Positions 31,115 through 43,945 of a stretch of DNA of 64,000 nucleotides are shown here, in pieces. This stretch comes from Brachionus manjavacas (Eukaryota; Rotifera; Eurotatoria; Ploima; Brachionidae). The position numbers and the translations under genes were made by a program. Position 1 is the first letter of the stretch. Every line of letters begins with the position of its first letter. Location: the NCBI GenBank assembly GCA_019054805.1, contig JAHQIY010000011.1, positions 2,857,001 to 2,921,000 on the forward strand. Reading direction: 5' to 3'. A model generated the notes under the pieces. The model was not told the DNA's origin. It saw only the letters and a program-made list of their open reading frames with translations, and did no database searches.

Positions 31115-34100
31115 TATTTTTTGTTTCGAATAAAATTAAACATAAATTAAACACTTCAAAAAATCAGCTTAAAGGTTTAAAAATGTCTTGATTGAATATT
31201 TTTAGTTAAATTTTTCAATTTAAATTTATGATCGAAAAATCTTTTTTATTTAGCTACTGGTTTAGTTACTTTGGCTTATATTGAACATTTTGATCTTCTA
31301 GATATATGACAATTTATTCTATCACATAAAAAGATTACCAGTTAAATATGAATTGAACAGAAAATTCTTGAAATAGTTTTTAATTATTTTCTAGGAACAC
31401 ATTTTAAAGAATGAATTAAAAATTCAATTTCTTTGCCATTAATTAAAAAAATAATTTTAGAACATCAATCAATTGAAATATTGAGAGTTTTTTTTTCGGG
31501 GAGTTAAGATATTTCCTTTTTTTTTAATTTCTCCCATTAAAATAAATTTATGTAAAATTGAATCAATTTCGAGAATTTTGTTACAGATGCTTTTTGATTC
31601 AAAAATTTATCAACCAAGTGATGCATGTTTAAAATTTCCTAAATTTTTTTTAAGAAAAAATTGACAATTCAAAAAAAATCATCTAAACAGCTTAAATTCT
31701 ATTTTATTTAGCAGCTTCACTTCAAATAGATTTTTGGTTTCTACAAAACGGATAAACCTATCTATCAAATTTGATGGTTCTAGAAGATTCCGGTTTTCCA
31801 ACAACTAAATCAATAGATAAGATGAAATTAATCCTGATATAATTTTGGTTCTATTGATTATAACTATTTTAATAATCCTATTAATAATAATCAACAAAAT
31901 AAAGATAAAGATGAATTTAATAAGAACAGGATAATCAATTTAATTATTCTAATGCTTTGGTTTAAAAGCATTATTAACAAATTTAAATTATTAGAACTAA
32001 AGAATTAATTAGAAATTTTTTTTTGTCTTTTTAGTTTAAAATAAAACTTGGAAAGACAGACTGTCAAAAATTCAAATCAAATAAAAAGAGGTTAATTTTT
32101 GAAGAGTAAAAAAAAATTTTTCGTAAATTTTTATGTTAAACCTTTAAATTTAAATAAAATTTTTTAATTCAAATCAGAGCTCCTCATTTCTTTTACAATC
32201 TTAATTTTTAATAAAGCTTTTACAATTAAAGAAACAGTATTTTATCAAGATTATTTATGAAATTATTTCCTTTAGATTTAATTTAACTTAAGTAATTTCA
32301 ATTTTCAATTATTAAAAAAAATATTCAATCTAATTAAAAAAATGAAGAGTAAGTCAGTATCAAAATTTACACCAGATGTAAACTCTAATTTTTAAATTAT
32401 TTGCATTTCTAAAATTGATTGATCCAATTTTAACCATCTATTCTTCTCTAGAAAATATTACTTCTTCTTTTGTAATCTAACGAAAATTTCCTTTTAATGA
32501 TTATAAAAAATGCTATTTTGTCCTTATATTCTCAAAAAGATTTTATTAAATTGTTTTAAAATAAAGAATATTAAATAATTCATTTGACTTAAAATTTGTT
32601 CTTTAGATTTTCTAAAAATAGCAGACTAAAAAAATTGTAGATAATTTTAAAATATGAACTTTGGGAAAATGATAAAATATTATTCAAAGACTTCAAAAGT
32701 ATGAAATAGAATCCTCATTAGAAAACTTATTATGGTGACTTTCTTTTGTCTTTTGATTTTATTTTGGATGTCACCATCTAGGTTATTCCACATTGGATTG
32801 AGTTCGTTGAATAAAAATATTATTTGGGATCACAATATTTTGCTAATTATCTTTACTCCATGTTTAAAACCTTTTTCGCAACTGCAGGCACTTGCAAATT
32901 GATTGAGTTCTTTTGGGTAAAAAGGTGATACCATTTTTTTATGTCAATTCAATTTAGTTTTTAATTAAAAATATTTTCTAAGTAATTTCTGCTTTTTTTT
33001 ATTTTGTATTTTTTAAGTTTAAAATAAATTAAAAAAATTTTCATACTTTTTAAATACCCTTTTTTCAAATAAATGCTTCAAATTCAAAGATAAATATCTA
33101 AATGCAAAATAAAGTAATTATTTTTAATCATAGTGTAAATTTGGTAATTAAATTTTAAATTTCGGATTTATTCTTAATATTCAAAAAAAATTAACTTAAT
33201 AATCAATTTTGTTATTATTTTTTTATTAAAAAAAATCATTTATCAAAGCAATAAAAAAATGAAGATAAAAAAGAACACAATTTACCATTACCTGACTCTG
33301 AATTTTTCATTTTTCAAAAGATTTGGGGAAAATGAAATATCCTATACAGCATTTTCGGTTTTGAAGTTTTTTTATATAATTTTTTAATTTGGTAAAAACG
33401 ATTGAAGCTGCTTATTTTTTTTTCAAAGTAATTGAAGATTTTCTAAAATAATTTAGTTAAACTTGTATTAATGTGTGTCTGAAAAAAAATTCCTTTTACT
33501 TACCAAAAAATAGACATTAAAACTTAATAATAATTCCAATGTTTTGAAAGTTTTTCTTATTAAACACAAAGTGTTTTTTCTCCCATTTTACTGAAGAAAT
33601 TTTTTTTATACTAAATTATTTTAATTCTCAATTATAAAATAATAATAAATAAATGAGTCATTAAACTAATGGATAAAATATCATCAAAAATAATCATGTT
33701 CTATCACGAAAAGATTCTTTTATTTCGTCTTAAAAAAGTAAAAATTTTATTTTTCGAAATTAAAAAAACAACTCGACGAAACATTATCTTTCTATAATAA
33801 ATTAAATAAAATTCGTTTTGTGTTTCACTTGAAAATTTTATCTCAAAAATCAAGAAAAATTTTTTTCTCTTCTACCAAGCCCTAGTTTTAATTCAAAAAC
33901 ATTTTTCTAATTAAATTTTAGCTTTATTAAAATTAAATAAGTCAAGTTAATTTAAGTAATTATTAAATTTTTAAAATAAATTCTGAGATAAATTCACTGA
34001 TTGTTTGGATGAATTGTTTAAAAGAAAAAAAAATTTAACTTCAATAATTAATTTTAACAATTTTTTTGTCGAGAAATTTGTTCATTTTAATTCATTTTCA

Positions 34101-35666
34101 AAATTTTAAAAGAAGAGCCTTGTTCGATTTCAAAAAAGATTTTTCGTCCAAAGCCTAATATTTTTTAAAGAGAATTTTTATATTCTATTTATTCAAGTAA
34201 ATTTATTAAATTTCTGTTTTTAATGTTTTTAAAATTTGTAATTGATAAAATTTTTCAATTTTTTGTTTTTTTTTTATTGACACTGATATCATTATTTATT
34301 GATCTAAACCCTATAGGCAAAAAAATAAAAAAAAATTTAATTAAAAATAGTCAAAAAAATCTATTTAAAAGCTTATTATTTTTAGTTTTTTAACCTTAAG
34401 TCATTTTTAATTACTTTTTTTCAATTTACACATTTTTTATTTCTTTATTTTTTTATCTGAACTTATAATTATATTTCATTTTTTTTCTATTTTGATCTAG
34501 AAGAATTATAGCTAAATTAAGTTTTAAAAATAAATAAAAAGAATTAAAATAAATTTTTGATAATACGTTTTATTTATAAAACAGCAGTTGATCAAAATTT
34601 GTTAAAAGTACTTTCCTCCAACGATCACAAGTTTTCAACCATGATCATGATTTTTTTTTAATCATTCAGTTTCAAATTATAATATCATAAATTATTTTTT
34701 TGTGTTCCTAAAAATCTCTTCAGATGTATCTAAAAATAATTAAAATCTTTTTTTAAGTTAAGCTTTCTGGTGAAAAATGCTGATGCTCTTATGAGATCAT
34801 CTATCGTAAAGTAAATATGTTGAATTTAATAAAGTGCTTTAGTAAAAGGAAATTAATTTAATTTAAACATTTAATGATACAATAAATTATTTATCTTTTG
34901 ATTTTATGCTCAAGGGAATTGTATAATGAAAGTTAAAATAAAAGATTGTCTCTTATCTAATAATTGTTTCTTTAATTGGATTTTTTTAAGTCGCTGATCA
35001 AATTTAAAAATAACTTTTTCTCTGTTTAAATAATTAAAAACTAAAAAAGATTTATTTAACTCAATATTGATTGTTTTATTTTCTTCGTGAGAAAAACTAT
35101 AATTCTAGCTTAGAAATCAAGCAATGATTATTATAATTAATATTTTTCGTTGATATATTTTGTAACTAATGATGTAAAATTAAATTTAGGCAATTATTTT
35201 TTACAAATTAAAACAAGATATAATTCAGAATTTAGATATTTAAATAAATCATGTATTACAATAATTTGTGATAATAATATACAGATAAATAATTTGAAGC
35301 AATTGGAATTTTTTTTAAGGATTTAAATTTTATCACAATAATATTTTAAATAATTTCCAAAGTATTAATTCTAAAGCTTAAAACCCTGCTCAATTAATGC
35401 TAAATGGTGAACATTGTAAAGAATTAGACAAAAAAAAAGTCAGACTCAAGTTTATAAAAAAAATTTTTCTTATTTTGTTTATGTCATTGAAGTTATAAGC
35501 TTCAATATTAATTTTAAATAATTTAAAAATCGAAAAATAATAACTTTTAGCAAATTTGATTATTGGATTTTTTGAAAAATAACATTCAAGAGTGGAACAA
35601 TAATCAAAATAAAGCAAAATAAATGAGTATATTTTTACCGATGTAGTTAGCTAGAAAAGTCTTCGA
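31115..35666. other. Gene desert, no recognisable feature
   Basis: About 4.5 kb of very A+T-rich sequence with many homopolymer runs. I found no coding frame, RNA gene or clear repeat boundary. It is probably old intergenic or decayed element DNA. Confidence 0.5.
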
Positions 35667-36064
35667 GGCATAGACAAAGAGATAAAACTTAAAAAAAAAA
35701 AAATTCCTTTTATTACTTTTTGTACTTTAATAATAATTTATATCATAATTTAAATCTATTTGGCACTGTTCCTTTTTGTACTTTCTGTACTTTTTGTTCT
35801 TAATGGTAATAAAAAAAGGTTCTAATTTAATCAATATTTTAAATATCAATTTTAAATTAAACTAATATTTTTCTTATCTCCAGCATACCCGAATCCCTAA
35901 ACCAGGACTTCGCCTCGGACCCCGTTTAAATTTTAATGATTAAAATTACCATTAATTACAAAAAGTACAAAAAGGAACAGGGCCAAATAAAATCATATTC
36001 TGAAAAAGTACAAAAAGTAAAGAAAGGAAATTTTTTTTAAAAAGTTTTATCTCATTGTCTATCC
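35667..36064. mobile_element. Foldback MITE with GC-rich core, copy 1
   Basis: The ends GGCATAGACAAAGAGATAAA and, inverted, GGATAGACAATGAGATAAA bound about 398 bp. Inside, TTTTTGTACTTTCTGTAC-type repeats on the left face their complements on the right. A conserved GC-rich core occupies about 35882-35928 (ATACCCGAATCCCTAAACC). The same family recurs in opposite orientation at 58729. No coding region is present. Confidence 0.8.
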
Positions 36065-37135
36065 ATGAAGTCTTCTATAAGTAAGTTTTGCAAAAACAAG
36101 TAAATAAGATAATTTTACGAACCATGACCCTATATTGTATGTATAATAAAATAAGATAATTTTTAAATTATTTGAATTTAAAACTGAAGCTAATAACTTC
36201 AATGCCATGAACAACTTTCTAGAAAAATATGGCTGACATGATTTTCAGCATAAAACTCGTATTGTCTTTTTTTCTAACAAACACTATCTTCTCATAATTT
36301 AGGTACTTTTTCTTTAATTTTTTATCATTTTTTAATAAAAAGTGTCAATAAGTTAAAAAGTGGATTTCTATTTAATCAAGTGTTAATTAATTTTTTACGT
36401 GTAAACTTAATAATAGGGGAATTAATTTAATATTTGAGTAAATAAATAAAAAATTTAGGGTATTTTTTTCAATATTTGTGGTTCTCGAACTAATTTTTTT
36501 TTACATAATTTTCAACTCCAACATACAAAATAAACAAAATTGTGTGAAAAAATTTACTTGCGGTGAATTAAACACAAGTAATTTTAAATTAAAAAAAGAA
36601 TTTTTTTAAAAGGTTAAAAAAAATTTATTTATCTTTCTGGATTAATCAAAAACAGAGCAAAAAAAAAATTTTGGTGGGAATATTTCGAAATCCAAAAGGG
36701 AGGCAAAAAGATCATGATTAAGAAGAATTCAATCGTGATTTAAATAATTTTTTAATTAAAGCATCAAAAAGCTCAAAATAAAATATAAATATTTAAATTT
36801 CAATTAAATTTGCATTTCATGAATACTAAAATTAATTTTCAAATTTTAGAATATTTAGTCTATTTGAAAAAGTCTAAGATTAACTAACTTGATTTTATTT
36901 ACAAAAAAATATTAAAAATTAATTCTATGTGTATGCCATTTTACCGATTTTTAAAAACTTTCATTTTTTAAGTCTAAATTTCCCTTTTTTGTCGGAATAG
37001 TTTTAGATGAAAAAAGTTTTACTTTTGATAAAAATTGACGAAAGTGAAAATATTGAAGTAAACAAAATTTCTAAATAATTTTCAATTGTATTTCATGATT
37101 AGTACAGAACTGAATTTAACTTAAAATAATTAAGC
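36065..37135. other. Gene-poor A+T-rich stretch
   Basis: I see nothing recognisable in this interval. Confidence 0.5.
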
Positions 37136-37650
37136 TACCGTAAATCCTTGTAAACTACCCCATGGGCTTCAAATAAAAAATCACTGGGGTTCTAATTTAA
37201 AAATATGATTTGCGTTAAAGAATTTTTTTTGTTTTAAAGCTATATACCCGGGTTAATACAAAAAAAATATTTATTTTTTACTGGGCTTATAATTGATTAG
37301 TTCGGTAGTAATTTACAAAAATTTAAAAAAAAATAAAAAATAAAAAAAAAAAGAGAGTAAAATTTTCAATATATGTCCATGTCAGACTCTTCACCACTGT
37401 CTTCGCAAACATATTCATGTATTTTCAATATTAAAAACCCATGAGACAATAGCAAAATTATTTTGAAAGCACACTGGGGCTGTAATGAATTTTTTTCTTA
37501 AAAAAATAAGCATTTATTTTAATTTTTTTTAGCCCAGGGTAAAAAAGAAATTTTATAATTAAAAAACTGGGGCTTTACTCGAGTCAAAGGTAGGGGGTTA
37601 TAGCTATTTATAGTCTATTACCCCGGGGTAGTTTACAAGGATTTACGGTA
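37136..37650. mobile_element. DNA transposon/MITE with perfect 26-bp terminal inverted repeats
   Basis: The left end TACCGTAAATCCTTGTAAAC (26 bp in total, ending in CCCC at 37161) is exactly inverted at 37625-37650. Outermost TA on both sides suggests a TA target, as for Tc1/mariner or pogo mobilised elements. The 515-bp body is A+T-rich with short ACTGGGG blocks and no coding frame. Intact ends imply fairly recent mobility. Confidence 0.92.
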
Positions 37651-39739
37651 TTCTTTTTATTGAATTTTATTTAAACTTTTGAATTTTGCTTTTATTTTTA
37701 TGTTAGTGCTATTTTACGTCAAAATGTTAAACTAAATTTTTTTAAAAAAAAATCAAAAATATTTTTATTTTTTTGTTCTAAATTTTATTTTAAAATTTGT
37801 AAAATAATTAAGCGCTTTGAAAAGCGACGGTCATTTAAAAAAGCCTTGAGCCTCCTTTCAGTCACATGCTAGGCTAGAGTAAAAAAAGCTTTTAAATAAA
37901 ATTACTTTTGATTTTAAACAACAGAACATATCAACTATATTATTTTTAGCAATTTTTTTCATAGTTAATCCACTCATGAATTTATTATTTTGGGAAGCAC
38001 ATTTTCTGGCAAAAAAATTAATTACACAAAATGATGAATATAATCCTATATTATTATATCATGTAAATGTCTTAAATACTATTGATTGATAATCAAAAAA
38101 GCTTAAAGCTGAAGAAACCCTCATGATCATTTATTTCCTGTTCCTCGAGCTTCCTTTTCTGCAGATCGAAATTTCCTTCACGAAACCGCCCTTAATAATT
38201 TTGTTCACTTGTCTTATTACTTAACATATGGCTCATGCTGCTTATTTAAAATTGCTTCTCAATCAAAAAGGAAGTACAAATAATTTTCTTTTAAACTTTA
38301 TTTAAATCATTTTTTTTAATTTTAATATTTAAAATCAATTTTCAATAATGTACGGTTACCATTTGGACTAACGACACACAGTCTGGCTTTATATGCAGTA
38401 TTAACTTATTTCCCTGAGTGGTTTTCTTTTCAAATGCTTTGTTTTGTTCCAAAAATAACGAAAAATTTCATAAGTTATTTTTGGTAATTGAGGAAAAAAA
38501 ATTTTTATGTGACTTATAAATGTGACTTGCGTTTTTGATCTTATTTTTTTGCCACTTAACTTAAAATTAACTAGACAGTTTTTTATTTAATAAAATATTC
38601 AGATTTATTCCGAGCCGCCTATCGCTCGTTTTCCGCTTTACTTTTATCTAAACAACAACATCCAGTTGTTGAATATTCAAATCTTAAAAAAAGCATTAGT
38701 TAAATGAGGTATGTAAAATGTGCGTAAAAAAAGAAAATGAATTATTTTGTTTTTTTTTTGAGTAGGAAATAAAAAGCGCTCATTGTTGCGTAGTTTTAAA
38801 AAGGTGATTAAAAAGAAATTTTTAAGTATTAGAGATTTAATTGATATTTCTATTTGCAGCCGTACATCCGAGCCCTTTTTTCAGGATTCAGGTTGAGTAA
38901 TATAAAACCCTAAATTCAATTTTGTTTGATTCTAATTATTTATTTTTTGATTAAAAGTCTAATAAAAAATTTTTAAAATACTGCGACAAAAAAAAACTTA
39001 AATGTAATTTTAAAGATAAAGGAAAATTGATTCTTTTAATTTTTTGTCAAAATTGTAAAATTTAAAACCAATTTTTTGAAAATTCGGTGTTGCCACTTTA
39101 ATGTTAATCATTGGATTTTTTTCTAATTTGAATAGATTGCTATGAATAAGTCAAAAATTATTTTTTTTTAGTTGTAATAGTTTCTTTATGGGTCTCTGCG
39201 ATTTTAAAATCTTAAAAAATGATTTTAAATTCATCATAAATTTCATGACGTAAAATAACTACAAGAAATTCAACTTAAACAATTCAAATTTCGCCAAAAA
39301 ATTTACAAAAATCAGATCTTTTTGTTTGTTTTAAAAATGATTTAAGCGAAAAATAAGAATTCATAAAAAATCATAAATTTAAAAGAAAAAATCAAAAAAA
39401 TACTTTCAGAATCAATTTTTTAAAGAATATAAAGCAATTTTACCACTTGGAACCAGAATCAAAACTAGCATGAAAATTCTATTTCCTTTTTGTTTTTAAA
39501 GCTTAAAAGTTAAATTTAAAAAAAAATTATTTATTTTTCAATTTTTATTAAGGTAACTATTTCACAAAAGAGTTTAGTATTGCATAATTTTTGATTTGAT
39601 CAAAAGTTCGCATATTTTCGGCTCAAAAAGTTAACTCGAAACTGAAAAAAGCTTTTTTAAACCATTTAATTATTAAACCTTTTTTATTAAGTATTTTTTC
39701 CTTTTTCATTTTTTTCATGATTCATTTAGCCTAAGTCTT
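37651..39739. other. Gene-poor stretch with scattered higher-GC islands
   Basis: Mostly A+T-rich. Two islands stand out: about 38125-38235 and about 38610-38690. The second leads into a run of consensus splice sites (38709-38891, separate entry). I do not recognise any protein. Confidence 0.4.
38592..38891 (+). other. Candidate spliced transcript with microexons, unknown
   Basis: A higher-GC segment from about 38592 ends at a donor at 38709 (AAATGAG/GTATGT). Two intron-sized gaps, 38709-38765 ending TTGAGTAG and 38804-38859 ending ATTTGCAG, enclose a 38-nt exon (38766-38803, followed by GTGATT). A 32-nt exon (38860-38891) follows and is itself followed by GTTGAG. Gap sizes match the introns of real genes here. 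No reading frame stays open through all parts, so it would be non-coding or a decayed gene. Confidence 0.25.
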
Positions 39740-40100
39740 GGACAAGTTAGGATCTCCAAAATATTAAAAACTGCAAACATGACTATGATACCTAAGAAAT
39801 CGTCTCCAATACAAAATTCATCTAATTATAGGCCGATTAGTATGACAAACTGTCTTGAAAAGCTGCTTGAAAGCATTTTCTTAAAAGGCTTTATAGTTAT
39901 TTAGAACTAAATTCCTTGTTAAGAAGCATTTAATAGAAAGAAAAAGTCATCGCTTTCTTTTGGCATTACGAAAGCTTTTTACAGCGTTTGGCAGACTCAA
40001 GGAACTGTAAAACTAGAGTAAATTAAAAGTAAACAAAAACGGTCAAATTATCGAGGAATTCCGAATAATCAAGGATGCTCCCTAAAGATCAGTAATTATT
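39740..40100 (+). pseudogene. Non-LTR retrotransposon RT N-terminal fragment
   Basis: One frame reads TANMTMIPKKSSPIQNSSNY then RPISMTNCLEKLLESIFLK, the standard first RT motif of LINE elements (IPK...NYRPIS...K..E). After a stop, GITKAFYSVW continues the palm region in a decayed state. It may belong to the same family as the fragment at 12010. Confidence 0.8.
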
Positions 40101-41296
40101 GAGTAGACTCTTAATGAAATTATTTAATAATCTAGAAAAAAAATTAATTAATACTTCTAAAGGTAAGAGATAAAAAAGGGATAAATAAAAATGAGATGTA
40201 AATTAATAAATTTCATAAACCTTTAAGGCAAATCAATTTTTTTATTTATTTAAGATATGGCTCGAGAAATACCCAGGCTGGTTGGAATGGAGCTTAGTCC
40301 TTCCTTTCAGCCAAATATTAATTAGGTTTTGATTTTTTCTTCTTTAATTAAAAATAAAAGAGCAAATATTCTAAAAATAAAGGAAAAATTAGACATAATT
40401 TTCCTAAGGAATTTCAAATCAAATTAGTTTTTGATTTAAAATAAAAGGCATTTTATATTAATTTTTTAATGATAAATAACAAAACTTTATTAAACATGAT
40501 GTATTTAATTTTTGATTCGGAAAAAAGGTTCATTTTTATCTCAACTAAAAACTAAATCTAAATCAAAAATTTGAAATTCAGCAATTTAAATTTTGACTTT
40601 GTTTCGTTGTAATGTTAAAATATTATTTAAAGCCATAATTTGGATACCTTAAGGCAGATTTCAAATTGGCAATTTGAAGTCTATGATCAAATTTAAATTT
40701 CAAATCAAAATTTTTAGTTGTTGGTTTAAAAAAAAGTATTTTTTATCAATTTTTTTAAATATTAAATTTGTAAATTTATTAAACAGTGCTTAATCCTTAA
40801 TTAGGAAGAAAATTATTTGAATTTTTATTTGAAGTTAAATAAAATGTAAATCAGTATTTTGAAATTTTTCAATACAAAATTTAACTTTTTTTCGCTGCAA
40901 TATATTTTAATTAATATTAAAATATAATTCAAAGCCATGATTTGTATGCTTTAATGTGGATTTTAAATTTGTCTTTAATATTTTATAAAAATCAATTAAA
41001 AATCAATTGGGAAAAAAAATGTTCTTTTTCATTTTAAAAGATAATTAACATTTTGTGTTAAAAAATAATTTAAAAAAGCTTATTTCATCATTTTTATTAA
41101 GATTCTAATCTATTAAGTTCTGATCATTTGATCATGATCATGAACTTCAAGTTGCCTTCAACTTTGTCTTTAAAATTTCAAATAAAGCTTTAAAAAAATA
41201 GATTAAAGTAAAATTAGATTAAATTAAAATAATAGACATTTAATATGTAATTTGAAAAAAAAATTAAATAAAGCTAATTTCATCATTCTTAAGATT
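40101..41296. other. Gene-poor A+T-rich stretch
   Basis: No gene or bounded repeat recognised. Confidence 0.5.
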
Positions 41297-41639
41297 TACA
41301 GCATTGTGAAAAAGTCAAGAAGTGCTTGATTTTTTTAGCATCTATTTTGATTTCTGAAAAGAAGGCTAGTGTCTTTCGGAACTGCCCAGGGTATCCACCC
41401 AAATTATATTTTTTAAATTTTAATTTTGATTTAAGTTGTCATAGAATGGGTTTAGATTATGATTTTGAGATAATTTTTTGTCACAGATCATCTAAATTAT
41501 TCAATTTGATTAATTGTGAAAAAGTTAAAAAATGGACTTAATAAATTTTTTAATTGTCAGTTTAACCGCCTTTAATTTTCATACTTTTATTGTTTCTTTT
41601 TGACATAGAGTCTGCTTAGCTCTCAAAAATGCTTCCAGG

Positions 41640-42508
41640 TACACTATTACGCTTTGGCACCTCAAGTGTAAAGAATACATTGGCTATTTTCATCAGTTCA
41701 TGTTTTGTAATCTCTTTTATGGAGCCAATTCCATTAATTTCCAATGTGATTCAGATCTGGACTGTTGACAGGCCAAGATTTTTATTTATTTGAGAGATAA
41801 TAAATTTTAAGTTTCTGAAAAATAAAAATTTGAATGAATAGTTTTTTTTATAACATTACAAGGGTAGATAGATATTTCACAAAACAAGACAAGACTTGAA
41901 TATTTTGCTCTTGAGATATTCAAGTCTTGTGTTGTTGAAATATATTCATCTTCTGTCAATATATCCATTGATAAAAGTTATTTCATAAAATATCAACATA
42001 TCCATGAGAATTAAGCTTTCCGTCAAATGTAGAAAAAATTCCTACACCAAAGTAGCTCATAGCACCAAATTCCAATAGAACCACTTCCTTACTTTCTTAG
42101 TTTAATAAAACATTCTTCAATGTGCTTCTCTGATGGGATCCTTCTTTTCTGAACTCGATTTTTTCTGTTGTCTACTTCTATGTTCAGTTCGTCACTGAAC
42201 ACTATTTGTCTCCATTTAGCCTTGTTCCATAATTTCACATTGAGATTTTTCATTTGAGAAAATTTTTCTAGCTTTTTTTAGCATCAATTTATCTTGGTTT
42301 TCGAACCACATATTTCCATTCGAATTTTCTTTCTAAAAATCTTTGTCCAAACCAGATAATCTGATGCTTTTCTGTCATTTGACATTTTTCAGTTATGAGC
42401 TGAAATATGTGATGACGAAGCTCAATTTTTTTAAGCAAACAGACTAATTGTCGATCATGTTTGTCAGTAAAAATCTTAGGTCTCCCAAATCTTGGACGAT
42501 CGTCACAT
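41640..42508 (-). pseudogene. Tc1-like transposase remnant
   Basis: On the minus strand, frames in succession read DDRPRFGRPKIFTDKHDRQL (DNA-binding region), AKWRQIVFSDELNIEV (first catalytic Asp), GSIGIWCAMSYFGVGIFSTF and SPDLNHIGN (second catalytic Asp region). Stops and frameshifts separate these blocks. The enzyme would cut and paste at TA dinucleotides. No intact frame remains. Confidence 0.85.
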
Positions 42509-42509
42509 G

Positions 42510-42600
42510 GGGTCTAGTCGGTTAGGTGAACATATGTTCACAGGGTTTGGTGAGGACGTGTGAATTGTCATATGACCCGTTCACATAAAAATAAATAAAC
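42510..42600 (+). mobile_element. GGGTCTAGTCG-family element end inside Tc1 copy
   Basis: GGGTCTAGTCGGTTAGGTGA begins at 42510 and matches the ends of the element at 51267-51860 and the fragment at 58404. It interrupts the Tc1 transposase reading. The far boundary is unclear. Confidence 0.5.
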
Positions 42601-43887
42601 CTAAATTTTTTGAATAGACTTTATTTCATATAGATAATATCAGCTTCGAATTTTTTTCAAAATCATTTTTTTTGTTCACACATTTTAACTTTTTCACAAC
42701 ACTGTATATCTTTTAAATTTTGATCATGAAGTTCAGGTTCGATTTGAGACTGTTAGTAGCTGAAATAATATATTTTTTTGAACAGCTAACAAAATTTTTG
42801 TTTTTTTTTTTAAATACAATTTACAACTTTAACTTGATTTTTTTTTTTGAATGACTTATAGTCACATTTTTTTATTAAAATGTGTTCTGAACTCCTTCAA
42901 AAGATCTAGGAAAATTGAAAATTTGAGTCAAATTTTGTTTGCTTTTTTGTTGTTAAAAAATTATACTAAATTTTAAAATTCTATCTTTCTATTGAGCATT
43001 TTGGGCATAAACATTAGAAAGCAGTTTGTTTTATATTTACAGTTTTACCAGCTCTAGGACTAATGCTATGATTTAATAAAAAAACGAGAAATATATCATT
43101 GAGTAGCACTTAACCTTTTTTGCGCAATTTGATAAATAAAAATCCGGCTTTAAAATTTAGATTTTTAAATTTCCAGACATTCTTGTTAATCATGCAAATG
43201 TAATAAAACAAAATTTAAAAAATGTTGGGATACCTCAGGGTTTGTTGATATAGGCTGAGTCTTGGTTTAAACATTCTTGCTTGGACATTCAGCATTGTTT
43301 AAAAATCAAATAAAAATTTGAGTAGACAATTATCTATTTATAAAATTGATAAATATACAAAAAAATTAGAAAAATTTGATTTTGTTGAACTAAAGTTTAC
43401 CATTTCAGTGATTAAAAGATTTTTTTAATTTTTTTTGTTCGTCACTCTTTTTAAACAATTTTTATTTAATCAATTTTTAATATTTGTGTAAGATAATATT
43501 TAATTTAATAATTGACATTTGTTTAGAAAAATTTCAGAAGCCATTAATTATTTATTTGTTTATTTTGAAAAATTTCAGTCTCAAACATAATCTAAAAATT
43601 GCTTAAGAAAAAAAACTTTATTCTTTGAGATAATTATTTATTTGTTTTAAAAAAAAGGTGAGTTCCTTTTGACTAAAATATGTTTAACGACAAAAAGAAT
43701 TAAAAATAAAAGAAACCGTAATATTAAATAATCAACTATATATATATATATTTTTTTTTTATATTTATCTATTTTATATATATTTATCTATCAATGTATA
43801 TATTTTTTTTTTTTTTTAAGGTACTTTCAATTTTTAAAAAACTAAAAACTCTATTTTATTTTTAACATTTTTTTTGCAATAATTGGG

Positions 43888-43945
43888 TTTAAACGAAGGC
43901 ATAAGCCATTCGGACAGACCTGGGGATCACCCCCTAATTATATAT
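43888..43945. repeat. Unclassified GC-rich island
   Basis: The segment with AAGGCATAAGCCATTCGGAC and ACCTGGGGATCACCCCC stands out from the surrounding A+T. It is bounded by poly(A)/poly(T) runs. It looks like a retroelement tail or short repeat, but no second copy was found in the window. Confidence 0.35.

Larger units (their letters stand above)
41297..42706 (-). mobile_element. Tc1-like DNA transposon, decayed
   Basis: The left end TACAGCATTGTGAAAAAGTC and the right end, inverted TACAGTGTTGTGAAAAAGTT, form terminal repeats of the Tc1 type with TA at both edges; total length is about 1.41 kb. The minus strand encodes a broken Tc1 transposase. A second element end (GGGTCTAGTCG, at 42510) interrupts the transposase N-terminal part, so the copy is nested and inactive. 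Confidence 0.88.

Noticed and set aside
41326-41541. 71-codon ORF on the plus strand
   Set aside because: It lies inside the left part of the Tc1-like element and has no recognisable motif.
43170-43260. Possible RT motif (NVGIPQGL)
   Set aside because: Only one short match with stops on both sides and no other RT block nearby; too weak.
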